The notes: generated from the letters alone by a model not told the origin. A stretch of DNA of 64,000 bases from JAGTVG01 sp964543195 (GCA_964543195.1 CAZIXF010000016.1:33089-97088), one strand, 5' to 3'; shown: positions 45,072 through 54,048, counted from the first letter of the stretch. Numbers and translations: made by a program.

Positions 45072-45135
45072 GCTTTAATCACGTGGTCTGATAGATTTTT
45101 TATTTATTTCATATCGTTTAACCTCATTGAATCAT

Positions 45136-45143
45136 TACATTTG
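45136..45143 (+). promoter_or_regulatory. Putative -7 promoter element for gcvT
   Basis: TACATTTG, perfect TAnnTTTG, 23 bases before the gcvT ATG; predicted leader of about 17 bases. No strong -33. Confidence 0.45.
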
Positions 45144-45166
45144 TTCTCTGTCAAAAACTTGCTGAT

Positions 45167-46258
45167 ATGGCCCTGAAACAAGTACCGCTGCACCATAAAC
45201 ATATCCGGGCCGGAGCCCGGATGGTCCCATTCGCCGGCTTCGAGATGCCTCTCCACTATACTTCCGTAATGGAGGAACACCAGGAAGTGAGAAAAAATAC
45301 CGGGGTATTCGATGTTTCCCATATGGGTGAATTCATGATTAAAGGAAAATCAGCCCTGGACCTGGTTCAGTATGTCACCACCAATGATGCCTCCAAACTA
45401 TCAGTGGGCCAGGCCCAGTATTCCTGTCTTCCCAACGAAAAAGGAGGTATTGTCGACGACCTTCTTGTGTACAGGATCAAGGAAAATGAATATATGATGG
45501 TAGTAAACGCTTCGAATATCGAAAAGGACTGGGGGTGGGTCAACAAACACAATCAATTCGGGGCGGTACTTGATAATATATCCGACAGGATCACGCTGCT
45601 TGCGGTGCAGGGCCCGAATGCTACCGGCATATTACAGAAAATTACAAGCCTGGATCTGGACTCCATGAAACCATTTACCTTTGAGACGGGCAATATAGGT
45701 AATGTCACCGATGGAGTGATTTTTTCGGCCACCGGTTATACCGGCTCAGGCGGGTTTGAACTGTATCTTTATAATGAATATGCTGAAGCAGCCTGGGACC
45801 TTATTTTTCAGGCAGGTCGCGACTATGGAATCAAGCCGGTGGGTCTGGCTGCCCGTGATACGCTACGGCTGGAAAAAGGTTTATGCCTGTATGGAAATGA
45901 TATCGACGATACCACTTCTCCCATAGAGGCCGGCCTCGGATGGATCACAAAATTCACCAAAGATTTCATTAACGCTGAAGAATTAAAACAACAGAAGGAA
46001 GAAGGGGTTAACAGGCACCTGGTGGGCTTTAAAATGCTGGAAAGAGGCATTCCGCGGCATGGATATGATATCCTCAATGATAAAGTGGAGAAGATAGGAC
46101 ATGTTACATCCGGTACCATGTCGCCTTCAATGGGGATCGGTATCGGAATGGGATATGTGGCCACGGAATATAAAAAAGCGGGTACTGAGCTACTGATCCC
46201 GATTCGAAACAAAAAGCTGAAAGCGGAAGTGGTTAAACAACCCATCTATAAAGAATAG
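45167..46258 (+). CDS. gcvT: Glycine cleavage system T protein (aminomethyltransferase)
   Basis: 363 residues, full length. Tetrahydrofolate-dependent release of ammonia from the aminomethyl-lipoyl H protein. Visible: N-terminal 'HIRAGARMVPFAGFEMPLHY', 'FDVSHMGEF' (about 47-55), 'YTGSGGFELYL' (about 195-205), 'GLAARDTLRLEKGLCLYGND' with conserved Asp and Arg, and 'SPSMGIGIGMGYV'. The other glycine cleavage genes are not nearby. Cytoplasmic (matrix-like) enzyme supplying one-carbon units. Confidence 0.95.
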   Translation: MALKQVPLHHKHIRAGARMVPFAGFEMPLHYTSVMEEHQEVRKNTGVFDVSHMGEFMIKGKSALDLVQYVTTNDASKLSVGQAQYSCLPNEKGGIVDDLLVYRIKENEYMMVVNASNIEKDWGWVNKHNQFGAVLDNISDRITLLAVQGPNATGILQKITSLDLDSMKPFTFETGNIGNVTDGVIFSATGYTGSGGFELYLYNEYAEAAWDLIFQAGRDYGIKPVGLAARDTLRLEKGLCLYGNDIDDTTSPIEAGLGWITKFTKDFINAEELKQQKEEGVNRHLVGFKMLERGIPRHGYDILNDKVEKIGHVTSGTMSPSMGIGIGMGYVATEYKKAGTELLIPIRNKKLKAEVVKQPIYKE

Positions 46259-46273
46259 TCCTTCGGATGTCCC

Positions 46274-46975
46274 ATGCACCAGATTAACGTATTCTTCAGT
46301 CCCGAGCTGGTCGATCCGGATGAAATTAAAGGATCGACCTGTATGATAATTGACATTCTCAGGGCAACCACCTGCTGGATAACCGCCCTGGCCCACGATG
46401 CCCGATCCATCCGCCCGGTTACTACCATAAAAGAATGTCTTCACTGGGGCCATAAAGGATATCTCACGGCAGGCGAACGGGGTGGTCAGAAGATCGAGCG
46501 CTTTGATCTGGGTAATTCTCCGTTTGATTACACAGAAGAAAAAATCCGGGGTAAAAGAATAGCAGTCACTACGACCAACGGCAGCCGGACAGTTCAAAAA
46601 GCCCTTAAGGCAGGAGAAATATATTGTGGGGCCTTCGTGAATATCCAGGCCGCTGCAGAGAAGCTAAGGAAAAAATCTTCGGTTGTCCTGTTGTGCTCGG
46701 GATGGGAAGGAAAACCGGGAATGGAAGACGTGCTTTTTGCCGGTGAATTGATAAGCCGCCTCTCCGACACGCACGAATTTACTGATGATGCGGCATTGAT
46801 GGCCTTTGAGTTGTTTAAAAAAGCAAAACCCAATCCGGCATTTTTCCTTTCCTCCGCCCAGCATGTAAAAAGACTGACACGACTTGGATTAAAAAAAGAT
46901 GTAAATTACTGTCTGCAGAAAAACTCTTTTGATATCGTGCCTGGCTTCGAGAAGGGAGAATTCATATTGAGATAG
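46274..46975 (+). CDS. comB: 2-phosphosulfolactate phosphatase (ComB) family protein
   Basis: 233 residues. 'MIIDILRATTCWITAL' (25-40), 'GERGGQKIERFDLGNSPFDY' and 'TTTNGSRTVQKAL' are ComB landmarks. ComB hydrolyses 2-phospho-3-sulfolactate to sulfolactate in coenzyme M synthesis, but Bacteroidetes do not make coenzyme M. A sulfonate role, for example linked to sulfonolipid or sulfolactate metabolism, is possible inference; the phosphosulfolactate synthase partner is not seen here. It follows gcvT by 15 bases and may share its transcript. Confidence 0.85.
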   Translation: MHQINVFFSPELVDPDEIKGSTCMIIDILRATTCWITALAHDARSIRPVTTIKECLHWGHKGYLTAGERGGQKIERFDLGNSPFDYTEEKIRGKRIAVTTTNGSRTVQKALKAGEIYCGAFVNIQAAAEKLRKKSSVVLLCSGWEGKPGMEDVLFAGELISRLSDTHEFTDDAALMAFELFKKAKPNPAFFLSSAQHVKRLTRLGLKKDVNYCLQKNSFDIVPGFEKGEFILR

Positions 46976-47073
46976 ATTATACCGGATAACGAATTATGGT
47001 TGGCGCTGATTTATTTCTAAGGAATTTGGAATTGCCGATATCAGTCAATAATTTATAGTATAATCATAAGCTC

Positions 47074-47958
47074 ATGGGAAAAAACAAACTCAAATCCATT
47101 GGTGTGGGGGAAATTTTATGGGATCTTTTCCCTGAAGGCAAAAAACTGGGTGGCGCTCCCACGAATTTTGCCTTCATTGCCGGCCAGCTGGGAATTGAAT
47201 CTGCCATAATCAGCGCAACGGGAAAGGATGATCTTGGCAAAGAGATCCAGTCTGTTATTGACCAGTCAGAGATCATCAATTTTATTACGGAAAATGATAA
47301 ACCCACGGGAACAGTAACCGTTCAGATCGATCCGGTAGGAGTGCCCACTTATATCATTCATGAAAATGTAGCCTGGGATCATATTGAACTTTCTGCGAAG
47401 GCTGAAGAATATGCTTCCGGCGTAAATGCCGTCTGCTTCGGTTCTCTTGCTCAGCGATCCGGTCAAAGCGGGCAGACTATCCGGAAAATACTTGACCTGG
47501 TACCGGCTGAGGCTATCAGGGTATTCGATATAAACCTGCGGCAGTTGTTTTACAGCAAAGAGATCATCGAACAATCACTTGAAAAAGCCAATGTGCTCAA
47601 GATCAATGATGAAGAAATCGTAAAATTAACTGATATGCTGGGTATTAACGGGGATGAATTCGGAATGGTGGATCAGATATTAAAAAAATTCGACCTCAAT
47701 TACCTTGCCCTTACCAAAGGAGATAAAGGAAGCTGGCTGATCAGTAAAGAAGAAAAATCATTTATAGAAACTCCTCAGGTAAAAGTAGTTGACACGGTAG
47801 GTGCAGGTGATTCATTTGCGGCAGCCATGGTAGCCGGACTCCTCCATAAAAAACCATTGGAAGAGGTCCACCGGCTTGCGGTAGATGTATCAGCCTATGT
47901 ATGTACACAGGAAGGGGCCACGCCATCTCTGCCGGATGACTTAAAGGAACTGGTATAG
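47074..47958 (+). CDS. PfkB-family sugar kinase (fructokinase-like)
   Basis: 294-residue ribokinase-fold kinase. Visible: N-terminal 'GVGEILWDLFPEGKKLGGAPTNFA' with the substrate-binding GGAPxN (27-31 region), and the C-terminal signature VDTVGAGDSFAAA (239-251) with GAGD 243-246 and catalytic base Asp246. The GGAPxNFA form is typical of fructokinases, but the sugar is not proven. Preceded by about 100 bases of spacer and convergent with the octaheme gene. Confidence 0.9.
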   Translation: MGKNKLKSIGVGEILWDLFPEGKKLGGAPTNFAFIAGQLGIESAIISATGKDDLGKEIQSVIDQSEIINFITENDKPTGTVTVQIDPVGVPTYIIHENVAWDHIELSAKAEEYASGVNAVCFGSLAQRSGQSGQTIRKILDLVPAEAIRVFDINLRQLFYSKEIIEQSLEKANVLKINDEEIVKLTDMLGINGDEFGMVDQILKKFDLNYLALTKGDKGSWLISKEEKSFIETPQVKVVDTVGAGDSFAAAMVAGLLHKKPLEEVHRLAVDVSAYVCTQEGATPSLPDDLKELV

Positions 47959-48022
47959 GATAAGTTAAAAAACGGTTCGCAGTGGATTTTTACTTGAATT
48001 GAACGCTTTTTTCTTTATTCAA

Positions 48023-50374
48023 CTATTGCAGTTGGGTAAATCTCATGCGATAGCTTTCATGAAGGTCGGGATTGGAAGCCGCCCTGCCTGCAAGCGCCCG
48101 GGCTTTATCCAACTGACCCGATTGCTGATAGATTTCATACAATAACATATAAGAATCCCCGAATGAAGGATGTTTGATCAGAAGATCTTCAAGTATGGAT
48201 ACGGCTTTTCCTGTCCTGCCTGCCTGAAAAAGATAATATCCGAGGGTATATCCGTATTTAGGATTTCCCGGATCTTTTTCATATGCCAGTTGCGCATATT
48301 CAAGGGCTTTATCCATATTTTCCCCGGATACGATCACGCTGAGATTATAGGCTGCTGTGGCGGAAGCCGGATTAATCTCCAATACCCTTTTAAAGGCTTT
48401 TTCCGCTTCTCGGATGCGCCCCATTTCCCCCATTAATAATGCATAATTGAGGTTTGCACCTTCGTTACCGGGTTCCTCTTCGAGAGCCTTCCTGAACTGA
48501 GCCTCAGCGTTGGCAAGATCTCCCTTCATGGTGTAGGCAAAACCACAATTGACGTAAGCTCCCACATTTTCAGGGAATAAACGCGTGGATATATTAAAAT
48601 GCTTTATCGCCTTGTTGTATTCATTCCTGTTAAAATAAAAATTTCCCAATGTGGCATGGGATGCCCAGTCGTCCGGACGGGCGGTGATGGATTGTATATA
48701 TTCATTCAATGCGGATGAATAAGCTGTCTGGTTCCTTCCACTGAGCATCTGTTCCGGCATGGAGGATAGCGACTGTGCAGCCGATATACGAACCAGCCGG
48801 TATTCATCAGCACAGGCTTTCAAAAGATGATCCACCGATTCCGGAGACCGGAGATTGGTAAGGCTTGTGGCGGCAGCCGATCTCACCAATGGTGAATCAT
48901 GAGCCATGGCCCTGATGATCGATGGCCATTTTCTATCATACGGGCAATCCCGGAGCAACCGGATCATGGAGGTGGAATACACGATATCAAAAGAACCATT
49001 ATCAAGGTTTCCCAGCATTTTGTCGAGATTGGACCAATCCCCATTCCTGGCCTGGAGGATCAACTGACCCTGGCTGACAATTTTCTTCTGATGGTCATTT
49101 TTGTTCCATTCCACAAGATATTTCTGGGCCCAGTCATTCGTTTTATCATCATGGCATATAATGCAGGCATTGGGTGAGTTGAATTTTTCAGATGCCATTG
49201 GTGATGGAGGCCGCATGGAGTGATCGCTGCGGTGCATCCGGGCAAATTCAGTCATGGGCATATGGCAGGAAATGCACCTGGAACCTTCCGTGCCGGCCTC
49301 ATGATGGCTATGGCCCTCCACGTCAGCTACCTGTTCCTGGTGGCACGGCATACAGACCTGGTTGGGATTATCACCGGCAAACCTATACCGGCCGCTTGAG
49401 GTATGACAATGAATGCAATCCAGGTTGCCCTGGGTCACACATTCACTCTGGAGCCATGTGGTATAGGTATAGTTCTCGCCCAGGTCCCTGCCGTCGGGAT
49501 AATAATCCTGATGTTCAAGTGTAACCAGGTCGAAATGGTCGAAAAACTTTTCTCCGGGAATATAGGAGGCGGTCAAAGGACGCATCTTGGCATGGCAGGA
49601 TCCGCAGGAAGCATTATGCTGGTCGTGGTTAAAAGTGCTGGTGCTGATTATTTTGAGGTCCTCCGGGGTCTCTCCTTCTTGGGCCTCCAGGCAAACCCTG
49701 ACATGCTCCGAACTCGGACCGTGACAGGTCTCACAATTGATGCCATTTTCTTTCCAGGTGGTGTGATACCTGTTCGAGGCCAGGTCATAATTGTTTTCAA
49801 GTTGACTGACATGACAACCATAACATGAGGTATTGAAAGTGAATCCTATATGTTTCCATGGTAACACTTCATCCTCTTCATGGGTAAATCCTCTCAGGGC
49901 ACTTTCCGGATTATTATACCACTCCTTACGGTTTAGGTCATACGCGAGGGGCAATACCTGCAGCCGTCCCTTTTCGAAAGGTGTAAGAAAATAAAATACA
50001 TTTTTTCCGCCCAGGGCATATTGGGCCGGGTAAATACGTCGACCGGAATCATTATTCTCAATGAAATGAAGGCTGTCACCCGAGCTTTCTACATGAAAAA
50101 CCGTGCTGTCCACTTCGATTTCCGGACTCTTCATGTCGCCGAAATTATTGCGGATAAACTCTGAAGTGATATTCTGCATGGCCAGTCCGTGATGAGAAGG
50201 TGCCCAGAGTTCATAAAATTTCTCATGACAATCGATACATTCTGCAGATCCCACGAAGGATACTTCATCATCTGCATCTTTTTCATGTTCGATCTGATTA
50301 TACAGAATCCAGGATAATACGACCAGGACCGGAATCAGGATCCAAAAAAATTTTCCTTTCATAAAAAATGCCAT
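48023..50374 (-). CDS. Octaheme c-type cytochrome fused to HEAT and TPR repeats
   Basis: 783 residues. N-terminal membrane anchor (8-27). Eight CxxCH motifs, at Cys 46, 184, 214, 257, 320, 341, 367 and 404, each with a heme His, make the N-terminal half an octaheme cytochrome of the cytochrome c554/hydroxylamine oxidoreductase-like type ('doubled CXXCH' layout). Residues about 460-560 show HEAT-like helices ('MAHDSPLVRSAAATSLTNL'), and 590-783 at least five TPR units ('NEYNKAIKHFNISTRLFP'). The mature protein should lie in the periplasm, tethered to the inner membrane. Substrate unknown; multiheme-TPR fusions are typical of the Bacteroidetes/Planctomycetes. ATG at 50362 (Met5) is a possible start. 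Confidence 0.88.
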   Translation of the reverse strand: MAFFMKGKFFWILIPVLVVLSWILYNQIEHEKDADDEVSFVGSAECIDCHEKFYELWAPSHHGLAMQNITSEFIRNNFGDMKSPEIEVDSTVFHVESSGDSLHFIENNDSGRRIYPAQYALGGKNVFYFLTPFEKGRLQVLPLAYDLNRKEWYNNPESALRGFTHEEDEVLPWKHIGFTFNTSCYGCHVSQLENNYDLASNRYHTTWKENGINCETCHGPSSEHVRVCLEAQEGETPEDLKIISTSTFNHDQHNASCGSCHAKMRPLTASYIPGEKFFDHFDLVTLEHQDYYPDGRDLGENYTYTTWLQSECVTQGNLDCIHCHTSSGRYRFAGDNPNQVCMPCHQEQVADVEGHSHHEAGTEGSRCISCHMPMTEFARMHRSDHSMRPPSPMASEKFNSPNACIICHDDKTNDWAQKYLVEWNKNDHQKKIVSQGQLILQARNGDWSNLDKMLGNLDNGSFDIVYSTSMIRLLRDCPYDRKWPSIIRAMAHDSPLVRSAAATSLTNLRSPESVDHLLKACADEYRLVRISAAQSLSSMPEQMLSGRNQTAYSSALNEYIQSITARPDDWASHATLGNFYFNRNEYNKAIKHFNISTRLFPENVGAYVNCGFAYTMKGDLANAEAQFRKALEEEPGNEGANLNYALLMGEMGRIREAEKAFKRVLEINPASATAAYNLSVIVSGENMDKALEYAQLAYEKDPGNPKYGYTLGYYLFQAGRTGKAVSILEDLLIKHPSFGDSYMLLYEIYQQSGQLDKARALAGRAASNPDLHESYRMRFTQLQ

Positions 50375-50385
50375 AGCCTCAACCC

Positions 50386-50399
50386 GTAAAGTACTTTAC
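50386..50399. promoter_or_regulatory. 14-bp perfect palindrome upstream of the octaheme cytochrome
   Basis: GTAAAGTACTTTAC is a perfect self-complementary sequence, 11 bases before the ATG of the octaheme protein. Candidate operator for a dimeric regulator; no family assignment. Confidence 0.4.
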
Positions 50400-50481
50400 T
50401 AAAATAACAAAAAAAGACATATTGTAGAGCCACATATCCTATAGAATCCGAACCAATCAGCCTGTTGACAGCATAATCATA

Positions 50482-50694
50482 TCAGTTCCTGATCCAGATC
50501 ATGTTTTTAGCTTTTTTGAGAGGGGGATTTTTCAGATATTTGGAAGTCATCGATTTTATAACCTCAGCATAGGTTCCGGGCTGGGATGTGGTTCCATAGG
50601 TGATCTCTTCAATACCGGTAATGGAGACGGCGGCCGATCCGGCTATGATCTCTGCTTTTTTCCTGGCATCTCCCACAACCCGGAGCAGATCCAT
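50482..50694 (-). CDS. Small open reading frame resembling the C-terminal part of a SIMPL-domain protein
   Basis: 70 residues. 'DARKKAEIIAGSAAVSITGIEEITYG' has the look of the conserved 'DAR.KAE.LA...G..LG' region of SIMPL (DUF541) domain proteins, but the preceding ~150 residues of such a protein are missing, there is no signal peptide, and the frame is stopped by TAA seven codons upstream. Either a gene remnant or a small expressed protein. It sits just downstream of the 2H phosphoesterase gene. Confidence 0.35.
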   Translation of the reverse strand: MDLLRVVGDARKKAEIIAGSAAVSITGIEEITYGTTSQPGTYAEVIKSMTSKYLKNPPLKKAKNMIWIRN

Positions 50695-50716
50695 CCCGTA
50701 CCCCCGGAATTAACCA

Positions 50717-51277
50717 TCATTCATGTTTCCGCAAGGGGTATTCTTTTATTATTTCAATCTCTGCCTCCATGGAGGTGAGTCCAACCAGGGTCAACCGGTC
50801 AATCTTAGACCAGAAATCGAAGTTCAGGCCATTAGCTTCCCTGTACGCACTTTCATATTCATCCTCCTTGAGACCCATTTCTTCCGGATTTAACGGATCA
50901 TAATCATCTTCCGCAAACAGGCCCAGGCTCAGGCAGGGATGGTAAGGCAAATCTTCCCTCAAATAAGGTTTTAACAACCCGGTATAGAGGTTATCATGTA
51001 GCTCAATAACCGCATCGCTGCCTTCCCGTGCATCAAGAAGCAACCAATGATCCCATGATTTCCTGAGTCCGTGGAAGTGTACCCGTAATGGTTGCCTACC
51101 ATGTAGAATTTTTACAAGATGTGCATCCAGGTTTTTATAACCAACCAATTCCGGCACCGGATACATAATAGTCATATGTTCTTTTTCCAACATGGGAAAG
51201 GTCGGATCATACTTCTTTCGAAATTGCCTTACTTCTGCATGACCCTGAACCGGTATAAACACTAATCCATACCACAT
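50717..51277 (-). CDS. 2H phosphoesterase / 2'-5' RNA ligase family protein with one degenerate motif
   Basis: 186 residues. The first HxT motif is intact (H34-M-T36 in 'EHMTIMYP'). The second motif position reads 'YHPCLSLG' (112-119), where the catalytic His of the usual 'PH(L/I)T' is Cys115, followed by Ser117 instead of Thr, although His113 lies two residues earlier. The lobes otherwise fit the two-domain family. Enzymatic activity as a cyclic phosphodiesterase or ligase is doubtful; a binding role is possible. Isolated on this strand; the SIMPL-like piece is downstream. Confidence 0.72.
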   Translation of the reverse strand: MWYGLVFIPVQGHAEVRQFRKKYDPTFPMLEKEHMTIMYPVPELVGYKNLDAHLVKILHGRQPLRVHFHGLRKSWDHWLLLDAREGSDAVIELHDNLYTGLLKPYLREDLPYHPCLSLGLFAEDDYDPLNPEEMGLKEDEYESAYREANGLNFDFWSKIDRLTLVGLTSMEAEIEIIKEYPLRKHE

Positions 51278-51300
51278 GATTTACATTGAAAAAAATATAC

Positions 51301-51630
51301 TTACTCCCTGAGTTTTTTATTCCGCTGATGCCGGGTGGCGTCCCTTTCTGTTTTTTTTCTGAGGTTTTTCTCCAGCGCTTTGGTCAGGTCCACGCCGGTC
51401 TGATTGGCCAAGCATATCACCACGAACATCACATCGGCCAGTTCGTCGGCCAGTTCCTTTTCCTCATCCGTATCTTTGAAACTCTGTTCGCCATATTTTC
51501 GGCCAATGATCCGGGCTACTTCACCCACCTCCTCTGCAAGCATGGTCATATTGGTAAGTTCGTTAAAATACCGTACTCCCATGGTGTTGATCCAGTCGTC
51601 TACGGTTTTCTGTGCTTCCTTGATCGTCAT
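51301..51630 (-). CDS. MazG-like nucleotide pyrophosphohydrolase
   Basis: 109 residues, single MazG domain. Metal-binding motif E33-E34-VG-E37 and E63-LA-D66 are both present ('EEVGEVAR', 'DELADVMFV'), the all-alpha NTP-PPase arrangement. The Lys/Glu-rich segment 48-62 between them matches the group seen in Bacteroidetes. Likely hydrolyses non-canonical or dNTPs. It is immediately downstream of dtd, starting two bases past its stop, so co-translated with it as a quality-control pair. Confidence 0.9.
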   Translation of the reverse strand: MTIKEAQKTVDDWINTMGVRYFNELTNMTMLAEEVGEVARIIGRKYGEQSFKDTDEEKELADELADVMFVVICLANQTGVDLTKALEKNLRKKTERDATRHQRNKKLRE

Positions 51631-51631
51631 C

Positions 51632-52084
51632 TTACTTTTTGTTTTTGGTATCGATTAGGATGGTTACCGGGCCATCGTTGACCAGTGAAACTTTCATATC
51701 AGCTCCGAATTCACCTGTTTGAACTTCCCGACCCAGGTTTTCGCTGAGAACCCTTACAAATTCATCATACAACGGAATGGCTATACCGGGTTTTGCCGCT
51801 TTTATATAAGATGGCCGGTTCCCTTTTTTTGTGGAAGCATGCAGCGTAAACTGGCTTACCACCAGGATCTCACCCTTGTGATCGAGTATACTTTCATTCA
51901 TCACACCTTCCCGGTCATTGAATATCCTCAGATTAACGATCTTTTTGGCAAGCCAGCGGATATCCTCGTCCCCGTCCTCATCTTCGATACCCAGGAGGAT
52001 CATTAATCCTTCCCCGATTGAAGATCTTTCTTCCTCCTGTATAATCACTGCAGACTTACTTACTCTTTGTATTACGGCTATCAT
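51632..52084 (-). CDS. dtd: D-aminoacyl-tRNA deacylase (Dtd)
   Basis: 150 residues, normal length. Removes D-amino acids from mischarged tRNA. The two active-site motifs are complete: SQFTL (77-81) and NDGPVT (136-141, the Gly-cisPro motif). N-terminus 'MIAVIQRVSKSAV' is the family start. Cytoplasmic dimer. Divergent from the membrane protein gene on the other strand, 64 bases away. Confidence 0.96.
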   Translation of the reverse strand: MIAVIQRVSKSAVIIQEEERSSIGEGLMILLGIEDEDGDEDIRWLAKKIVNLRIFNDREGVMNESILDHKGEILVVSQFTLHASTKKGNRPSYIKAAKPGIAIPLYDEFVRVLSENLGREVQTGEFGADMKVSLVNDGPVTILIDTKNKK

Positions 52085-52148
52085 CTTGTTATTTTATGTT
52101 ATTTTTATCAAAATCACTTACAGATTCGGATCAACAAGTTTAAGGTTA

Positions 52149-53342
52149 ATGGTCGAGAAATTAAAATCACACTATTTATTATTTGTCTTACTGATCATTT
52201 CGTCGGGGCTTTTTTATTTATACCTGAACATCCAGCCTCAGTTAACTCATAGCTTTTCCGATCTTTTCGATGCCAACAAATACGAAAAAATTTACCGGTA
52301 TTTTGAAGAGAACCAATCTTCCCTGGATGTGGCATTCCCTTTCTTTTCAAGAATACTGGTTCCCTGGCTGGCCTCGCTCCTGCCCGGAGAAAGTGCCACA
52401 AAAAGTTTTATTATCATCAATTTTATATTTACACTCCTTTCGGTGGCGAGCATTTATTTTCTCTGGATTAAGACAGGCATTTCCAGGGGGTATATTATGA
52501 CCGGATTTTTCTGGTTACTGGTTCACTGGGCAGGTATTGTTCGCCTTAATATTTTTGACCCCATTACTGTAGACGTGCCCATATATTTCTTTCAGGCATT
52601 ACTTTTACTTGTACTTTTCAAAAGAAAATACGGATGGTTATTACTTCTTGCACCGGTGGCTACCCTGCAGAAAGAATCGTTTATCGGTTTGCTGGCAGTG
52701 ATACTCATAGTCCATCTATACTGGATCTATTCCAGGAAAGAATCCTTTTTGCCCTCATTGGTGATCCTGATAGCACTGCTGCTGGGTATCCTGACCAAGG
52801 AAGCAGTGAATCATTATCTCTATCCTGATCCGGAAGGACGGAGTTCCCTGATCACCATTCTTTTTCACGCCAGGGAAACCCTGTTAAATCCTTTCCGCTT
52901 CATCCGGTGGTTAGCCGGAGTATTTACTGCATATGGCCCACTGCTTATACTTGCCGTATGGTATTCGATAAAAAATAAGAAATATCTTTCAGATAACCTG
53001 GAATTACTCGCCCTGTCGGTCACCTATCTGGGTTTTTCATTTCTGGGTGGCGACGATTTTACGCGGATAGCTTTTCTGGGCTTCCCATTCATAATGACCT
53101 GGATCTTTAAAAACCTTCAAAACGTTCATGGATTCCTTTTTAAAGCGGCGTTTATTATGGGGCTTCCACTAATGAGACTCCTGAGTAAAATTCCGGATCC
53201 TGCGATCAGCGGTTGGATAAAATTCAGGAACTGGTATCCGGAACTTGCTAATCCCATTATTGTGATCCTATGGCTGAGCTACGGGGTATTGAGCTGGTTT
53301 GTATTCAAAACGATCGAAAAGAAACTGGCTAAGCTTCCCTGA
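52149..53342 (+). CDS. Multi-spanning membrane protein, GT-C-like
   Basis: 397 residues from the ATG giving 'MVEKLKSHYLLFVLLIISS'; the longer frame starting at 51918 overlaps dtd on the other strand and is not credible. About ten membrane segments. The first periplasmic loop has 'TVDVPIYFF' and an acidic/aromatic character ('LNIFDPITVDVPIYF', 'TLQKESFIGLLAV'), similar to DUF2029 or EpsG-like glycosyltransferase-C proteins, but without a clear catalytic DxD. Possible lipid-linked sugar transfer. Its 3' end overlaps the next gene's stop on the other strand. Confidence 0.65.
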   Translation: MVEKLKSHYLLFVLLIISSGLFYLYLNIQPQLTHSFSDLFDANKYEKIYRYFEENQSSLDVAFPFFSRILVPWLASLLPGESATKSFIIINFIFTLLSVASIYFLWIKTGISRGYIMTGFFWLLVHWAGIVRLNIFDPITVDVPIYFFQALLLLVLFKRKYGWLLLLAPVATLQKESFIGLLAVILIVHLYWIYSRKESFLPSLVILIALLLGILTKEAVNHYLYPDPEGRSSLITILFHARETLLNPFRFIRWLAGVFTAYGPLLILAVWYSIKNKKYLSDNLELLALSVTYLGFSFLGGDDFTRIAFLGFPFIMTWIFKNLQNVHGFLFKAAFIMGLPLMRLLSKIPDPAISGWIKFRNWYPELANPIIVILWLSYGVLSWFVFKTIEKKLAKLP

Positions 53343-53985
53343 TCTCATCCGATTCCAGGATTAAAACACCATCCGTTTCTTTTTTACTCATTTTAATCAT
53401 TGCTGAGGCCACAGTTTCACCATGAATTGCCCTGTATTTTTTAAAAGGCCCCACGAAGATCCTGTCCAGATACTTATACACCTTTTTTGCTATGTCTTCA
53501 CCCACCCGGGATTCTCCCCGTTCGCCAAGAAGAAGAGAGGGGCGGAAAATAATCAAAGAAGGATAATCGAGCCGTTTCAGGGATTCTTCCACTTCACCTT
53601 TTACCCGGTTATAAAAGAAAAGAGACCTTCTGTTAGCTCCCATGGCGGTTACTATCAGCATTTTCTGAGCTCCATTTTCCCGCATGATCTCAGCTATTGC
53701 CAGGGGATAATAAAGATCCACTTTTTTAAAAGCTTCTTTGGATCCCGCTTTATTCATGGTAGTACCCAGGCAGCAGTAAACATCCTCTGCCCCGATATTA
53801 TTCAGATCATTTCGTATGTGATCGAAATCGGTTATGATCTCCCGGGCTTTTTCATTATCCAGATTCAGCGGCCGCCGGGTAATGATATATACTTTTTCGT
53901 ATCGTTCATCTGTCAGAAGTTTTTCCAGTAGAAATGAGCCTATCAGACCTGTAGACCCTGCTATTAATGCATTTCTGCTTTTCAA
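53329..53985 (-). CDS. NAD(P)H-binding atypical SDR oxidoreductase (TIP30/HTATIP2-like)
   Basis: 218 residues. Rossmann start 'ALIAGSTGLIGSFLLEKLL' with the GxxGxxG form GSTGLIG (10-16), 'YIITRRPLNL' (about 34-43) with an Arg suited to NADP(H), then 'CCLGTTMNKAGSKEAFKKVD' and 'YNRVKGEVEESL' (YxxxK-like). This fits the small atypical SDRs including HTATIP2; its substrate is unknown. The 14-base overlap with the opposing membrane-protein gene covers only the last codons. Confidence 0.86.
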   Translation of the reverse strand: MKSRNALIAGSTGLIGSFLLEKLLTDERYEKVYIITRRPLNLDNEKAREIITDFDHIRNDLNNIGAEDVYCCLGTTMNKAGSKEAFKKVDLYYPLAIAEIMRENGAQKMLIVTAMGANRRSLFFYNRVKGEVEESLKRLDYPSLIIFRPSLLLGERGESRVGEDIAKKVYKYLDRIFVGPFKKYRAIHGETVASAMIKMSKKETDGVLILESDEIREA

Positions 53986-54048
53986 GATAAATTTAGATTA
54001 ACATGAACAATAATTTCTATAACAGGAGCGGTCCATTAAATGACAAAC

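Noticed and set aside
51918..52148. 77-codon upstream extension of the GT-C-like membrane protein
   Set aside because: Overlaps dtd on the opposite strand and is Ser-rich with no conservation; Met at 52149 fits better.
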